64,000 nt of DNA. Origin: Halanaerobacter jeridensis (lineage in GTDB: Bacteria; Bacillota; Halanaerobiia; Halobacteroidales; Halobacteroidaceae). Under the pieces are notes generated by a model. That model saw only the letters and a list, made by a program, of their open reading frames with translations. It searched no databases and had not been told where the DNA came from. Below, piece by piece: positions 32,008-40,808 of this stretch. The stretch's first letter is position 1; every line of letters begins with the position of its first letter. The position numbers and the translations under genes were made by a program. Where the stretch lies: contig NZ_JAFBDQ010000006.1 in assembly GCF_016908315.1 (NCBI RefSeq), positions 62,001 to 126,000 on the forward strand, in the 5' to 3' direction.

Positions 32008-33357
32008 ATGAAAATAGCAGTCATCGGTGGAGTAGCTGCTGGGACAAGTGCAGCAGCCCGGGCCAAACGAAAAATGCCGGAAGCAGAAATAACGATCTTT
32101 GAACAAGATACAGATATTTCTTATTCTGGTTGTGGTTTACCTTATTATATTTCTGATTTAATTGAAGACCGAGAAGATGTGATTATTTATACACCACAAC
32201 GTTTTGCTGAAAAAAAAGAAGTAGTAGTTAAATCTCAACATCAGGTACAAGAAATCAAACCCCAAGCCAAGAAAATAATCGTAAAAGATTTAAAGAACGA
32301 TAAAATTCAAGAAGTAGATTATGATAAACTATTAATTTCTACTGGTGCTAGTCCAATCGAACCTCCTATCGACGGTTCAGAATTAGAAAACATCTTTACT
32401 TTAAGAAATGTCAATAGTGCTGATAAAATTAAAGATTTTATTGCAACAAATAATCCTCAACAAGCTGTAGTAATTGGTGGAGGCTATATTGGATTAGAAA
32501 TGGCAGAGAACTTATTAGAGAGTAATATAGATGTAACAGTAGTTGAACAAGCTAAACAAATATTAACGAACTTTGATGAAGATATGGCCAATATTGTAGA
32601 AGACCATTTAGTTGATAAAGGTGTTGATGTAGTAACTAATGATGGTGTAGAAAAATTTGTTGGAGAAGAAACAGTTGAAAAAGTAATAACTGCTTCTGGG
32701 GAAGAGATAGAAACAGATTTTGTTCTATTATCGATTGGAGTTAAACCCAATGTTGAATTGGCCCAAGAAGCAGGTATAGAGCTTGGTGAAACTGGTGCAA
32801 TTAAAGTTAATTCAAAACTAGAAACTTCTGCGCCAGATGTTTATGCAGCTGGTGATTGTGTAGAAACAAAACATATGATTACGGATGAAGCAGTTTGGAT
32901 TCCACTAGGATCAACTGCTAATAAACAAGGTAGAGTAGCTGGTAGTAATCTAGCAAATCTTGACGATGAATTTAAAGGTGTATTAGGTACAGCAATTAGT
33001 AAAGTCTGTGATTTAGGGGTTGCTAGAACTGGTTTAACAGTTAAAGAAGCTGAAGACGCAGGTTATCAGGTAGTATCTTCTCAAATAAAAACTAGAAATC
33101 ATGCTGGATACTATCCTAATGCTAAAATACTTACAATTAAACTAGTAGTAGAAGAAGAAACTGGATTAATATTAGGAGCACAGGTAATCGGAGAAGAAGA
33201 TGCAGATAAGAAGATAGATGTTTTAGCTACAGCAATTTATAATGAAATGAAAGCTGATGAATTAATTGAGCTTGATTTATCATATGCGCCGCCATTTTCT
33301 ATTCCTAAAGATGGATTAATGGTTGCCGGTATAGTAGCAGACAAGAAGCGTCAATAA
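32008..33357 (+). CDS. cdr: CoA-disulfide reductase / NAD(P)H oxidase family flavoprotein
   Basis: 449 residues, the usual length. An FAD-binding GGVAAGTSAAARAKR lies at the N-terminus, the redox-active single cysteine is in SYSGCGLPYYI (about residue 43), the NAD(P)-binding site is VIGGGYIGLEMAENL, and the second FAD motif is DVYAAGDCVETK. The C-terminal dimerisation domain (MVAGIVADKKRQ end) is complete. It reduces CoA disulfide or polysulfide with NAD(P)H, or O2 to water in Nox variants; the exact substrate is open. GGGGG lies 8 nt before ATG. It probably forms a unit with the Cys-rich gene upstream. Confidence 0.88.
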   Translation: MKIAVIGGVAAGTSAAARAKRKMPEAEITIFEQDTDISYSGCGLPYYISDLIEDREDVIIYTPQRFAEKKEVVVKSQHQVQEIKPQAKKIIVKDLKNDKIQEVDYDKLLISTGASPIEPPIDGSELENIFTLRNVNSADKIKDFIATNNPQQAVVIGGGYIGLEMAENLLESNIDVTVVEQAKQILTNFDEDMANIVEDHLVDKGVDVVTNDGVEKFVGEETVEKVITASGEEIETDFVLLSIGVKPNVELAQEAGIELGETGAIKVNSKLETSAPDVYAAGDCVETKHMITDEAVWIPLGSTANKQGRVAGSNLANLDDEFKGVLGTAISKVCDLGVARTGLTVKEAEDAGYQVVSSQIKTRNHAGYYPNAKILTIKLVVEEETGLILGAQVIGEEDADKKIDVLATAIYNEMKADELIELDLSYAPPFSIPKDGLMVAGIVADKKRQ

Positions 33358-33383
33358 ATTAACTCTACTGACAAAACTTTCTT

Positions 33384-33412
33384 TTGTAGAAAATTGAAGT
33401 CTTTGATATAAT
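33384..33412 (+). promoter_or_regulatory. Sigma-A-type promoter
   Basis: TTGTAG (33384-33389), 17-nt spacer, TATAAT (33407-33412), 36 nt upstream of the 85-residue gene. Confidence 0.6.
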
Positions 33413-33447
33413 GATTTCAATTATTGCTCTATGAAAGGGGCCCTCTG

Positions 33448-33705
33448 ATGAAAAAAGCATCAAGAAATCATTTGCAAGTTTTTGAGAAAATATATTCTTC
33501 AGAAATTATCAGAGAAAAAACAGAGGATCAAATAAGTTGGGAGTCAGAATATTTAAGGTCATTACGAGATGTAGTTAGTAATGAATCTAGTTCTTCTCAA
33601 AATTGTTTAAGGCGCTTCAATGATTTTGATTTATCAAGTTTAAATTGGAGAAAATTATCGTTTATCAGTTATTTACTTAGTCTTTTACAAAAAGAATCAA
33701 AATAA
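33448..33705 (+). CDS. Small hypothetical protein
   Basis: 85 residues from ATG 33448, chosen because GAAAGGGG lies 8 nt upstream; an in-frame TTG at 33424 has no such site. It is basic at the N-terminus and Ser-rich in the middle (NESSSSQNCLRRF) with a helical C-terminus (FISYLLSLLQKESK). There is no membrane segment, and it has one cysteine. It has its own sigma-A promoter and terminator, so it is a real monocistronic gene of unknown function. It is convergent with the SASP gene. Confidence 0.55.
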   Translation: MKKASRNHLQVFEKIYSSEIIREKTEDQISWESEYLRSLRDVVSNESSSSQNCLRRFNDFDLSSLNWRKLSFISYLLSLLQKESK

Positions 33706-33708
33706 GTT

Positions 33709-33740
33709 AAAAGCCCTGGGTTTCCAGGGCTTTTATATTT
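33709..33740 (+). terminator. Rho-independent terminator
   Basis: AAAAGCCCTGG pairs with CCAGGGCTTTT around a GTTT loop, with a T-rich tail; the symmetric A/T flanks may also serve the convergent SASP gene. Confidence 0.9.
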
Positions 33741-33780
33741 TATATTTAATTTTTTATTTTTATAACAGGTGGGGAGAGAA

Positions 33781-34002
33781 TTATTGTTGTTGACTAGCCA
33801 CATTATCTTCATAGTGTTGAATCATTCTTTTTACCATTTCACCGCCCACAGAGCCACATTCACGAGAGGTCATATTACCCCAATAGCCAGATTGATAATC
33901 ATTTGAAATATTTAGTTCTTGAGCTACTTCTAATTTAAATTTATCCAAAGCAGCTGCAGCAGCAGGATTAACTAAGCGATTGTTATTATTTCTGATAGAC
34001 AT
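33781..34002 (-). CDS. Small acid-soluble spore protein, alpha/beta type
   Basis: 73 residues from ATG 34002; AGGAGGTG lies 7-8 nt upstream, and the in-frame GTG at 34011 is part of that site. Family motifs are present: LDKFKLEVAQELNI, containing the GPR protease site (usually KYEIAxEFG), the Gly pair region SGYWGNMTSRECGSVGGEMV, and the closing MVKRMIQHYE. It coats forespore DNA and protects it from UV and heat. Its promoter should be sigma-G dependent, but I could not define the boxes. It is the firmest evidence for sporulation in the window. Confidence 0.93.
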   Translation of the reverse strand: MSIRNNNNRLVNPAAAAALDKFKLEVAQELNISNDYQSGYWGNMTSRECGSVGGEMVKRMIQHYEDNVASQQQ

Positions 34003-34188
34003 GATTCTCACCTCCTTAAATATTTTCTATTATTATTATCTACTATATTTTATTTTTAATACAAGTTAAGTTTTAAAAAAATTGTTTTTATTTATAGATA
34101 GGAATAAAATCTTGTTGAAAAAAGGTAATTTTCATTTCTTATCGAAATTATTAACTAGTACAAATAATTTATTATGGAGGTAGCTAAT

Positions 34189-35442
34189 ATGAGCTCCAAC
34201 TGTAATTTAGATTTAATTGAATATAATTTAGAAGCATATATTAATATAATCAAAAATTCTCCCATTGGAATCTGTATTACGGATAAAAATGGGTTTTTTG
34301 AATATGTAAATCCTAAATATTGTGAATTATATGGTTATAATAAAGAAGAATTACTAGGTGAACATTTTTCACTAGTGACTACTAAAAGAAATAAAAAGAA
34401 ATTAACCGACTTACATGATAAATTCATTAATGATTCAACTGAAATAGAAGGAGAATGGGAAGTTATAGATAAAGAAGGAAAGCATATGGTTATTTTAGCT
34501 AATGCTGCTAAAATACTTGGGCAAGATTGTGAAGCAAGAAAAGTAACATATGTAATTGATATTACTGAAAAGAAAAAATTTGAATGGGAACTACAAGAAA
34601 AATATTCTGAATTACAAGAGAGTACAGAAGAAATTAAGGCTATGAATCAAGAATTAGAAGAAAAACAAGAAGAAATAATGAAAAAGAATCAGAAATTAAA
34701 TGAAAATATAGCTAAGGCAAAGAAATTACATAAGAATTTATTACCGAAAAAATTACCTAAAATAGATAATTTAGATATTGATGTTTACTATAAACCAGCC
34801 CAACAATTAGGTGGAGATTTTTATAATTTAATTGAAATTGAAGGTTATTTATTATTTTATGTAGTTGATATTACTGGACATGGAATTGATGGGGCGTTAT
34901 TAAATGTTTTTGTCAGAGAAACTATTAATAGTTTTTTACATTCACACTCTGGTAATAATTTATCTTCTGCTCAAATACTTAGGTTTTTATCTAGAAAATA
35001 TCGTGAAGAAGGTTTTCCTGATGATTATTTTTTATGTATTATGTTAGGAATATTAAACAAAGATACTATGGAATTAACTTATAGTAATGCTGGAATTCAT
35101 ATTCCGCCATTATTAAGTACAGCAGAAAATGAGATTAGCTCTTTAACTGCTTCTTCTTTACCTATTTCTAGTGCTTTTGATATTCAATCTTTAGAAATTG
35201 CAGAAGATAGTATCAAACTAGAACCTAATAATAGTTTGTTAGTTACTACAGATGGTTTAATTGAAGAAGTACATGGTGAAGAATTATATGGAAGAGAAAG
35301 ATTAGCTTGGCTATTTGAAGAATACGCCAATTTATCTGCTCAAGAAATAAGCCAAGAAATTAAAAGAGATTTTAAAGATTTTACAGGGGATTTAGAGAGT
35401 CAAGACGATATTACTTTTTTAATTATTAAGTATCAAAATTAA
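34189..35442 (+). CDS. PAS-domain SpoIIE/RsbU-type protein phosphatase
   Basis: 417 residues from ATG 34189, with GGAGG 8 nt upstream; the ATG at 34174 precedes that site. A PAS domain spans about 15-125 (IIKNSPIGICITDKNGFFEY, then VNPKYCELYGYNKEELLGEH). A coiled coil follows at 130-185, then a PP2C/SpoIIE phosphatase domain from about 195. Metal-binding aspartates are in QQLGGDFYNL, YVVDITGHGIDGAL, LLVTTDGLIEEV and SQDDITFLII. It probably dephosphorylates an anti-sigma-factor antagonist in response to a small signal sensed by the PAS. No partner gene is adjacent. It is followed after 21 nt by the Mrp operon. Confidence 0.88.
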   Translation: MSSNCNLDLIEYNLEAYINIIKNSPIGICITDKNGFFEYVNPKYCELYGYNKEELLGEHFSLVTTKRNKKKLTDLHDKFINDSTEIEGEWEVIDKEGKHMVILANAAKILGQDCEARKVTYVIDITEKKKFEWELQEKYSELQESTEEIKAMNQELEEKQEEIMKKNQKLNENIAKAKKLHKNLLPKKLPKIDNLDIDVYYKPAQQLGGDFYNLIEIEGYLLFYVVDITGHGIDGALLNVFVRETINSFLHSHSGNNLSSAQILRFLSRKYREEGFPDDYFLCIMLGILNKDTMELTYSNAGIHIPPLLSTAENEISSLTASSLPISSAFDIQSLEIAEDSIKLEPNNSLLVTTDGLIEEVHGEELYGRERLAWLFEEYANLSAQEISQEIKRDFKDFTGDLESQDDITFLIIKYQN

Positions 35443-35463
35443 TTTTATCAGGAGGTCAGAATA

Positions 35464-35982
35464 ATGAAGATAATAAAAAATAAAAAAAAGATATATATTA
35501 TCCTATTATTATATATAGTCTGGATTGTTATTTCATCTAATCTATCTTTACCATCATTAATATTAGGGTTATTTATTTCTTTAAGTGTTAATTTAGTTAT
35601 TAGTTATAGTTCTTTTACTATTAAAGTAGCTGAAAAATTTATTAGGAATTTCTTTTTATTTGCTTATTATGGTGTAATAATTGCTATCCAAGTTTTTATT
35701 GCTAGTTATAAAGTTGCTTGGTTTGTTTTAAATCCTTATAAGAAATTTAATCCAGCTATTATTAAGACTGATATAGATTTAGGTGAAAAAAATAATATTA
35801 TGAAATTAACTATTTTGGCTAATATAATCACTTTAACTCCAGGTACAGTAGCAGTTTCAGCTAATATTAATAATAATCAATTATATATCCACTGGATTGA
35901 TATGGAAGGTGGTACAGAAGAGGAGATGAAAGAAAAAATGGTCAGTAATTTCGATGAAATTGTAAGGAGGCTATTTGCATGA
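35464..35982 (+). CDS. mrpE: Mrp antiporter subunit E
   Basis: 172 residues with three membrane segments (about 10-50 and 60-85) and a cytoplasmic C-terminal domain. MrpE markers are LTILANIITLTPGTVAVSAN and LYIHWIDMEGGT. In Mrp complexes this subunit is needed for assembly and Na+ efflux. CAGGAGG lies 8 nt before ATG. It overlaps mrpF by 4 nt (ATGA). It starts a nine-gene operon ordered E-F-G-DUF4040-B-C-D-D'-A', which differs from the A-to-G order of Bacillus Mrp and resembles the modules of Mbh-like complexes. Confidence 0.9.
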   Translation: MKIIKNKKKIYIILLLYIVWIVISSNLSLPSLILGLFISLSVNLVISYSSFTIKVAEKFIRNFFLFAYYGVIIAIQVFIASYKVAWFVLNPYKKFNPAIIKTDIDLGEKNNIMKLTILANIITLTPGTVAVSANINNNQLYIHWIDMEGGTEEEMKEKMVSNFDEIVRRLFA

Positions 35983-36221
35983 TAGAAATTATTATGATTG
36001 CTATTTTATTAGCAATTGCTATGACTTTTTATCGTGTCCTTAAAGGGCCAACTGTCTTTGACCGGATTGCTGCTGCAGATACAATAGGGATTATGTTTTT
36101 ATTGATTTTAGTATTATTAAGTCTCTATTTTGAAAGAGAGATCTTTATTGATGTAGCAATTGTATTTGCATTATTGTTATTTACTGATACACTAATTATG
36201 GCTAAATATTTTAGTAATTAA
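35979..36221 (+). CDS. mrpF: Mrp antiporter subunit F
   Basis: 80 residues with three membrane segments (1-20, 33-52 and 58-78). The motif LKGPTVFDRIAAADTIGIMF is diagnostic for MrpF/MnhF. It is a small membrane subunit required for complex formation. The start overlaps the stop of mrpE by 4 nt with AAGGAGG just upstream, so translation is coupled. It ends 16 nt before the likely start of mrpG. Confidence 0.92.
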   Translation: MIEIIMIAILLAIAMTFYRVLKGPTVFDRIAAADTIGIMFLLILVLLSLYFEREIFIDVAIVFALLLFTDTLIMAKYFSN

Positions 36222-36237
36222 ACAGGAGGGGATTAGA

Positions 36238-36582
36238 ATTATTGAGATATTGGCATATTTTTTAATTATTAACGGAACATTCTTCTTTTTAATTACGGGA
36301 ATTGGAATGATTCGTTTTACTGATTTTTATATTCGCTTACATATTTTATCTAAAGCAGTAACTGGAGGAGCAATTTCAATTTTGTTGGGGATTATCTTTT
36401 TAACCGGGTTCTCCTTCTTTTCTTTAAAATTATTAGTAATAATTTTATTATTAATTATTACTAATCCTGCAACTAGTCATGCTATTGCTTGGGCAGCTTA
36501 TTATAGTGATGAAAAAGATCATTTCCAACATTTAAAATTAAGTAGAGATGATTTGCAATATAGAAAGACAGGTGATGAATAA
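36238..36582 (+). CDS. mrpG: Mrp antiporter subunit G (probable AUU start)
   Basis: 114 residues if initiated at ATT 36238 (IEILAYFLIINGTFFFLITG); a TTG at 36250 would give 110 residues. The ATT is 7 nt after AGGAGGG (36224-36230), while the TTG is 19 nt away, and the result 'M-IEIL' matches the MIEII starts of both neighbouring genes. There are three membrane segments. MnhG markers are GIGMIRFTDFYIRLHILSKA and TNPATSHAIAWAAYY. It is a membrane subunit of the antiporter. Its stop overlaps the next start by one base. Confidence 0.85.
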   Translation: MIEILAYFLIINGTFFFLITGIGMIRFTDFYIRLHILSKAVTGGAISILLGIIFLTGFSFFSLKLLVIILLLIITNPATSHAIAWAAYYSDEKDHFQHLKLSRDDLQYRKTGDE

Positions 36583-36824
36583 TGATTGAAATAATATTAT
36601 ATATATTATTATTATTGACTGTTGTTGCGGCTCTTGTAGTAGTTTTTGCTGATAATTTAGTTAGTTCAGTAATTGGACTATCAATTTTTAGTTCTAGTTT
36701 AGTAGTTATTTTTGTGATTTTTCAAGCGCCTGATGTAGCTTTAACAGAAATTGTAATTGGGAGTGGGATTACAACTGGATTATTTATTATTACAATTGAT
36801 AAGACAGGAGGGGGAAAAGAGTAA
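36582..36824 (+). CDS. DUF4040 protein (MrpA C-terminal-like / MbhD-like subunit)
   Basis: 80 residues with three membrane segments. The motif SVIGLSIFSSSLVVIFVIFQ followed by APDVALTEIVIGSGI matches the segment that in Bacillus MrpA is fused behind the large antiporter domain. Here it is a separate gene, as in Mbh/Mnh-like operons of archaea and clostridia. It overlaps the preceding and following genes by one base each (TAATG), so translation is coupled. In the family it helps couple ion transport between the large subunits. Confidence 0.88.
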   Translation: MIEIILYILLLLTVVAALVVVFADNLVSSVIGLSIFSSSLVVIFVIFQAPDVALTEIVIGSGITTGLFIITIDKTGGGKE

Positions 36825-37534
36825 TGACCTTCAAAAAGGTTTATAGTTTAGGATTAATATTCCTGCTAGGTATATTATTAGTTGTTACTTTTATGAATTT
36901 CAATCAAAATAATTTTAATAATAATTATGACCTTAGTGAATATTATATTAATCAAGGAGTACAGGATACAAAATCAATTAATTTAGTAACAGCTATTTTA
37001 TTTGATTATCGTGGGTTTGATACATTAGGAGAAGCTACAGTAATATTTATTGCTGCGTTAATTATCAGTTTATTAACTAAACGAAGTACCAGTTCTTTAG
37101 TTTATAATAATTTTTCCCCTTTAGTATACCAAAACATAAGTTTCATTGTACCATTCTTATATATATTCGGATTTTATTTGATCTTTTATGGTCATTTATC
37201 TCCGGGCGGTGGTTTTGCCGGGGGAGTAGTAATAGCTACTATTTTTGTGCTATTGACAATTACTTTTGGAGTGCGCAGAACAAGAGAAGAAGATGTATTA
37301 AGGGCCAAATCCTTATTAGAAAATTTAGGCATGGCAGGATTTGTGATTATTGGTTTATTAGGAATGGTTAGTGGATATAATTTTTTAGCTAATGGACAGG
37401 CAGGATTTTATTTAGGAGAAGCAGGAAAATTAATTAGTGCCGGAACTATTCCTTGGCTTAATTTAATGACGGGAATTAAAGTAGGAGCAAGTTTATCAAT
37501 TATCTTTAATTGCTTAGTTCGGGAGGTGGAATAA
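36824..37534 (+). CDS. mrpB: Mrp antiporter subunit B
   Basis: 236 residues with an N-terminal membrane segment and five to six further ones. Its first 90 residues resemble the MrpA-tail/MbhE part (AILFDYRGFDTLGEATVIFI), and from about 100 it is the MnhB domain (YGHLSPGGGFAGGVVIATIF). The fusion of the MbhE-like and MbhF-like parts explains the 236-residue length, longer than the usual 140. Translation is coupled to the DUF4040 gene. It is part of the membrane complex that exchanges Na+ for H+. Confidence 0.88.
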   Translation: MTFKKVYSLGLIFLLGILLVVTFMNFNQNNFNNNYDLSEYYINQGVQDTKSINLVTAILFDYRGFDTLGEATVIFIAALIISLLTKRSTSSLVYNNFSPLVYQNISFIVPFLYIFGFYLIFYGHLSPGGGFAGGVVIATIFVLLTITFGVRRTREEDVLRAKSLLENLGMAGFVIIGLLGMVSGYNFLANGQAGFYLGEAGKLISAGTIPWLNLMTGIKVGASLSIIFNCLVREVE

Positions 37535-37870
37535 GTGCTAGCAGTTCAAATAGTAATTGCAATATTATTCATTTTGGGAATTTATACAATTTTAAATCGA
37601 AAAAATGTGATTAAAATAATTATGGGCATTAATATTATGGAGGCATCATTAATTTTATTTTTAATTCAATTAAGTTATAAAGATGGAGGTACAGCTCCTA
37701 TTTTAGATAAAGAATATGAACTAATTGTAGATCCTTTACCACAAGCTTTAGCTTTAACAGCAATAGTGATTGGTGCTAGTACAACTGCCGTAATGCTATT
37801 TTTAGCTATTAAACTTTATAAAGAATATGGTACTTTAGATATAAGTGAAATCAGGAGGTTACGAGGATGA
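37535..37870 (+). CDS. mrpC: Mrp antiporter subunit C (NuoK-like)
   Basis: 111 residues, three membrane segments, GTG start directly after the mrpB stop with GGGAGGTGG upstream. It is homologous to NuoK: IIMGINIMEASLILFLIQ carries the conserved Glu in the second segment, and PLPQALALTAIVIGASTTAV is the usual MnhC motif. It forms part of the proton path. It overlaps the next gene by 4 nt (ATGA). Confidence 0.92.
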   Translation: MLAVQIVIAILFILGIYTILNRKNVIKIIMGINIMEASLILFLIQLSYKDGGTAPILDKEYELIVDPLPQALALTAIVIGASTTAVMLFLAIKLYKEYGTLDISEIRRLRG

Positions 37871-39339
37871 ATGAGATGATTTGGCTAATAATAGGGCCAT
37901 TATTAATTGCTTTCAGTTTATTAGCAATTAATTTATATTTAAAGAAAATTTATAATTGGATAATCATCAGTAGTAGTATTTTAACATTTATTTTAAGCTG
38001 CAGTTTATTTAGAAAAGTACTGATTAAACCTCTAGCATATAGTTTAGGCAGTTGGGAAATGACTAAAGGGATTAATCTAGTAGCTGATCCTTTAGCTGGG
38101 ATCTTAATTGTTACAGTTGCTTTGCTAAACTTATTAATTATTATTTATTCTTTAGCTTATATTGAAAAGAACATATCAAAATATTATACTTTATTATTTG
38201 TTCTAACTGCTGCTTTAAATGGGATGATTTTAACAGGGGATTTGTTTAATTTATTTGTTTGTGTAGAGATTGTCTCCATTGTTTCTTATGCATTAGTAGC
38301 TTTTAGGCGCAATCATAAGGCTTATGAAGCAAGTTTTAAATATATTATTATTGGAACTGTTGGTGGTTTTTTTGTCTTATTAGCTATTATTTTAACATAT
38401 CATCAGACTGGAACTTTAAATTTAGCTCAGTTAGTAGTTAGGTCTAGTGATATTTCTAAAGTAGTTAAATCAGGAATTATTAGTCTGTTTTTGATTGGTT
38501 TTGGCAGTAAGTTTGCTTTAGTTCCATTACATACTTGGTTACCTGATGCTCATCCAGCTGCTCCTGCTTCAATCAGTGCTTTGTTGTCAGGTATAGTAAT
38601 TAAAGGATACTTATATGCTTGGTTGAGAACATTATTGATTTTAAGTAATCCCAGCGAAATAATAGCTTCTAATTTAAATTTAATTTTAATTTATTCTGGA
38701 GTAATTACCTTACTAGTCGGACATTTTTTAGCTTATCAGCAGCAAAGTTTAAAACGATTATTAGCTTATTCAAGTATTTCTCAAATCGGATATATTATGA
38801 TTGGAATTGGAACTTTAACTAAACAGGGGATGAGTGGCGGAATTTTTCATATTATTAATCATGCTTTAGTTAAATCTGCTCTCTTTTTAGCAGCAGGAAT
38901 TTTTAGTGAAAAAATAAAAGCTAAAAAGATCAAAAGTCTAGTGGGCATCGGATATAAAACACCACTAGTAGCCTTAGGATTTACTATTGCTGCTATAACT
39001 TTAATTGGATTACCACCGTTTAATATTTTTATTAGTAAATGGCTGATAGCTTTAGCAGCCATTAAAGCAGGATTTATAATTCCTGCCGGAGCAATTTTAT
39101 TAGGGAGTATCCTAGCGTTAAGTTATTATTTGAAAGTGATTAAAGCAATTTATACCAAAAAGAAAGAAAACTATAAAATCATTAATATAAATTGGCGACT
39201 TAAAATTCCTGTTATTACATTAACTTCATTATGTTTAATAATTGGTTTAGCTCCTAATATATTATTACCTAAATTAGGGCAGGCAGTAAGATATTTATTA
39301 AAATCCAAAGAATATTATCAAATTTTATTTACTGGATAA
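37867..39339 (+). CDS. mrpD: Mrp antiporter large subunit D (NuoN/L/M-like)
   Basis: 490 residues with about 14 membrane segments. The conserved Glu of the proton channel is in FVCVEIVSIVSYALVAFRR (about residue 135), and the Lys/His half-channel is in FGSKFALVPLHTWLPDAHPA, followed by the lysine after LLAYSSISQIGYIMIG. It is a true ion-translocating subunit of Mrp/complex I type. It overlaps mrpC by 4 nt. It is the first of three such large subunits in this operon. Confidence 0.9.
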   Translation: MNEMIWLIIGPLLIAFSLLAINLYLKKIYNWIIISSSILTFILSCSLFRKVLIKPLAYSLGSWEMTKGINLVADPLAGILIVTVALLNLLIIIYSLAYIEKNISKYYTLLFVLTAALNGMILTGDLFNLFVCVEIVSIVSYALVAFRRNHKAYEASFKYIIIGTVGGFFVLLAIILTYHQTGTLNLAQLVVRSSDISKVVKSGIISLFLIGFGSKFALVPLHTWLPDAHPAAPASISALLSGIVIKGYLYAWLRTLLILSNPSEIIASNLNLILIYSGVITLLVGHFLAYQQQSLKRLLAYSSISQIGYIMIGIGTLTKQGMSGGIFHIINHALVKSALFLAAGIFSEKIKAKKIKSLVGIGYKTPLVALGFTIAAITLIGLPPFNIFISKWLIALAAIKAGFIIPAGAILLGSILALSYYLKVIKAIYTKKKENYKIININWRLKIPVITLTSLCLIIGLAPNILLPKLGQAVRYLLKSKEYYQILFTG

Positions 39340-39366
39340 TTTATCAATAAAGGAGAGAAATGATTT

Positions 39367-40806
39367 ATGGTCTGGTTAATTATTTATCCTTTATTAACAG
39401 CTTTTATTTTGGGAATTATAAAGAGGATTATTGCAGATTATTTAGATTTTATAACTCTCAGTATTTTTAGTGGATATTTACTGATTGTATTTAAAATCAC
39501 TAGCAGTATAGGAAGCAATGGGATAGAATATTTTCTGGGCAGTTGGGAGAAACTGTTAGGAATTCGACTGCATCTTGCGGCTGATGGTGTATTTATGGTG
39601 TGGTTAATTGCTCTATTAACTTATTTGATTTTAATTTATTGTAGTAGTTATATACAAGAGAATAAAGCTAAATATTATATATTAATTTATGTGCTAACTG
39701 CTTCTTTGATGGGATTAGTTTTAACAGCAGATTTTTTCAATTTATATGTTTGGTTTGAAATAGCCTCAATTGTTTCCTATTCGCTAGCAGCGATAAATCA
39801 AAATCGGAATAATTTTGAAGGAGTATTAAAATATATAGTAGTGGGATCTATTGGGGGCATGCTAGTTTTATTAGCAATTATATTAAGTTATAAATTAACT
39901 GGAACTCTTGATTTAGCAGAAATAGCGATTAGAAGCCAAAATATCTCAGATTTCCAACAGGCTACTATTAAAATATTATTGTTAGTTGGTTTTGGCAGTA
40001 AAATAGCTTTAGTACCGTTACATGCTTGGCTGCCTGATGTATATACTAATGCTAATGTGACTTTTAATGCTTTATCTTCAGCTTTGATTCTTAAAACGGT
40101 TTTATATAGTTTAATTAAAGTACTGCACAATCTATTTGGGGGCGCATTCTTTAGTAGTAAATTACAGATAATAGTTATGATGTGGGGAGTAATTACTTTT
40201 TTAGTTGCTCATTTATTAGCTTATCAACAACAAAATATTAAGCGGTTATTAGCCTATTCAAGTATTGCTCATTTAGGATATCTAATCATGGTCTTTAGCT
40301 TAGGAACAGAGAAGGGGTTAATAGCAGCTAATTTTCATCTCTTAAATCATGCGTTAATGAAGAGTGCTTTGTTTTTATTAAGTGGAATTTTATCTCTGCG
40401 AATTAAGAGTTATTTAATCCGGGATTGGCAGGGGCTGGGCTATAAATTTCCTTATTCTACTTTGCTATTTACAGGAGTATCGTTAGCTATAATTGGGTTA
40501 CCGCCTTTTAATGGTTTTGTTAGTAAATGGTTAATGGTACAGGCAATTATCGATGCCGGCTATGTGAATATTGCATTTACTATTTTAATTGGTACTATTT
40601 TATCCTTAGTCTATTATTTGAGGATAATTAAAGTTTTATATAGTAGAAGAAAAAACTGGGAAGAAGAGTTTGATAATAATTATAAAGAATCTAAACGATT
40701 AACCGCAGTAACTACAGTTTTAGCAGGTTCTTGTTTGGTGTTAGGTATTATACCAGGGCCAATGCTGGAACTAATTAATAAAACGATTAGTATTTTAGGG
40801 GGGTAA
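39367..40806 (+). CDS. Second large antiporter subunit (NuoN/L/M-like)
   Basis: 479 residues with about 14 membrane segments; a paralogue of the upstream mrpD. Channel motifs are LYVWFEIASIVSYSLAAINQ (conserved Glu), GFGSKIALVPLHAWLPDVYT and LLAYSSIAHLGYLIMV. The residues needed for proton transfer look intact, so it should be active. It is 27 nt downstream of mrpD with AAAGGAGAG before the ATG. Typical Mrp systems have only two such subunits (A and D). Confidence 0.88.
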   Translation: MVWLIIYPLLTAFILGIIKRIIADYLDFITLSIFSGYLLIVFKITSSIGSNGIEYFLGSWEKLLGIRLHLAADGVFMVWLIALLTYLILIYCSSYIQENKAKYYILIYVLTASLMGLVLTADFFNLYVWFEIASIVSYSLAAINQNRNNFEGVLKYIVVGSIGGMLVLLAIILSYKLTGTLDLAEIAIRSQNISDFQQATIKILLLVGFGSKIALVPLHAWLPDVYTNANVTFNALSSALILKTVLYSLIKVLHNLFGGAFFSSKLQIIVMMWGVITFLVAHLLAYQQQNIKRLLAYSSIAHLGYLIMVFSLGTEKGLIAANFHLLNHALMKSALFLLSGILSLRIKSYLIRDWQGLGYKFPYSTLLFTGVSLAIIGLPPFNGFVSKWLMVQAIIDAGYVNIAFTILIGTILSLVYYLRIIKVLYSRRKNWEEEFDNNYKESKRLTAVTTVLAGSCLVLGIIPGPMLELINKTISILGG

Positions 40807-40808
40807 AA

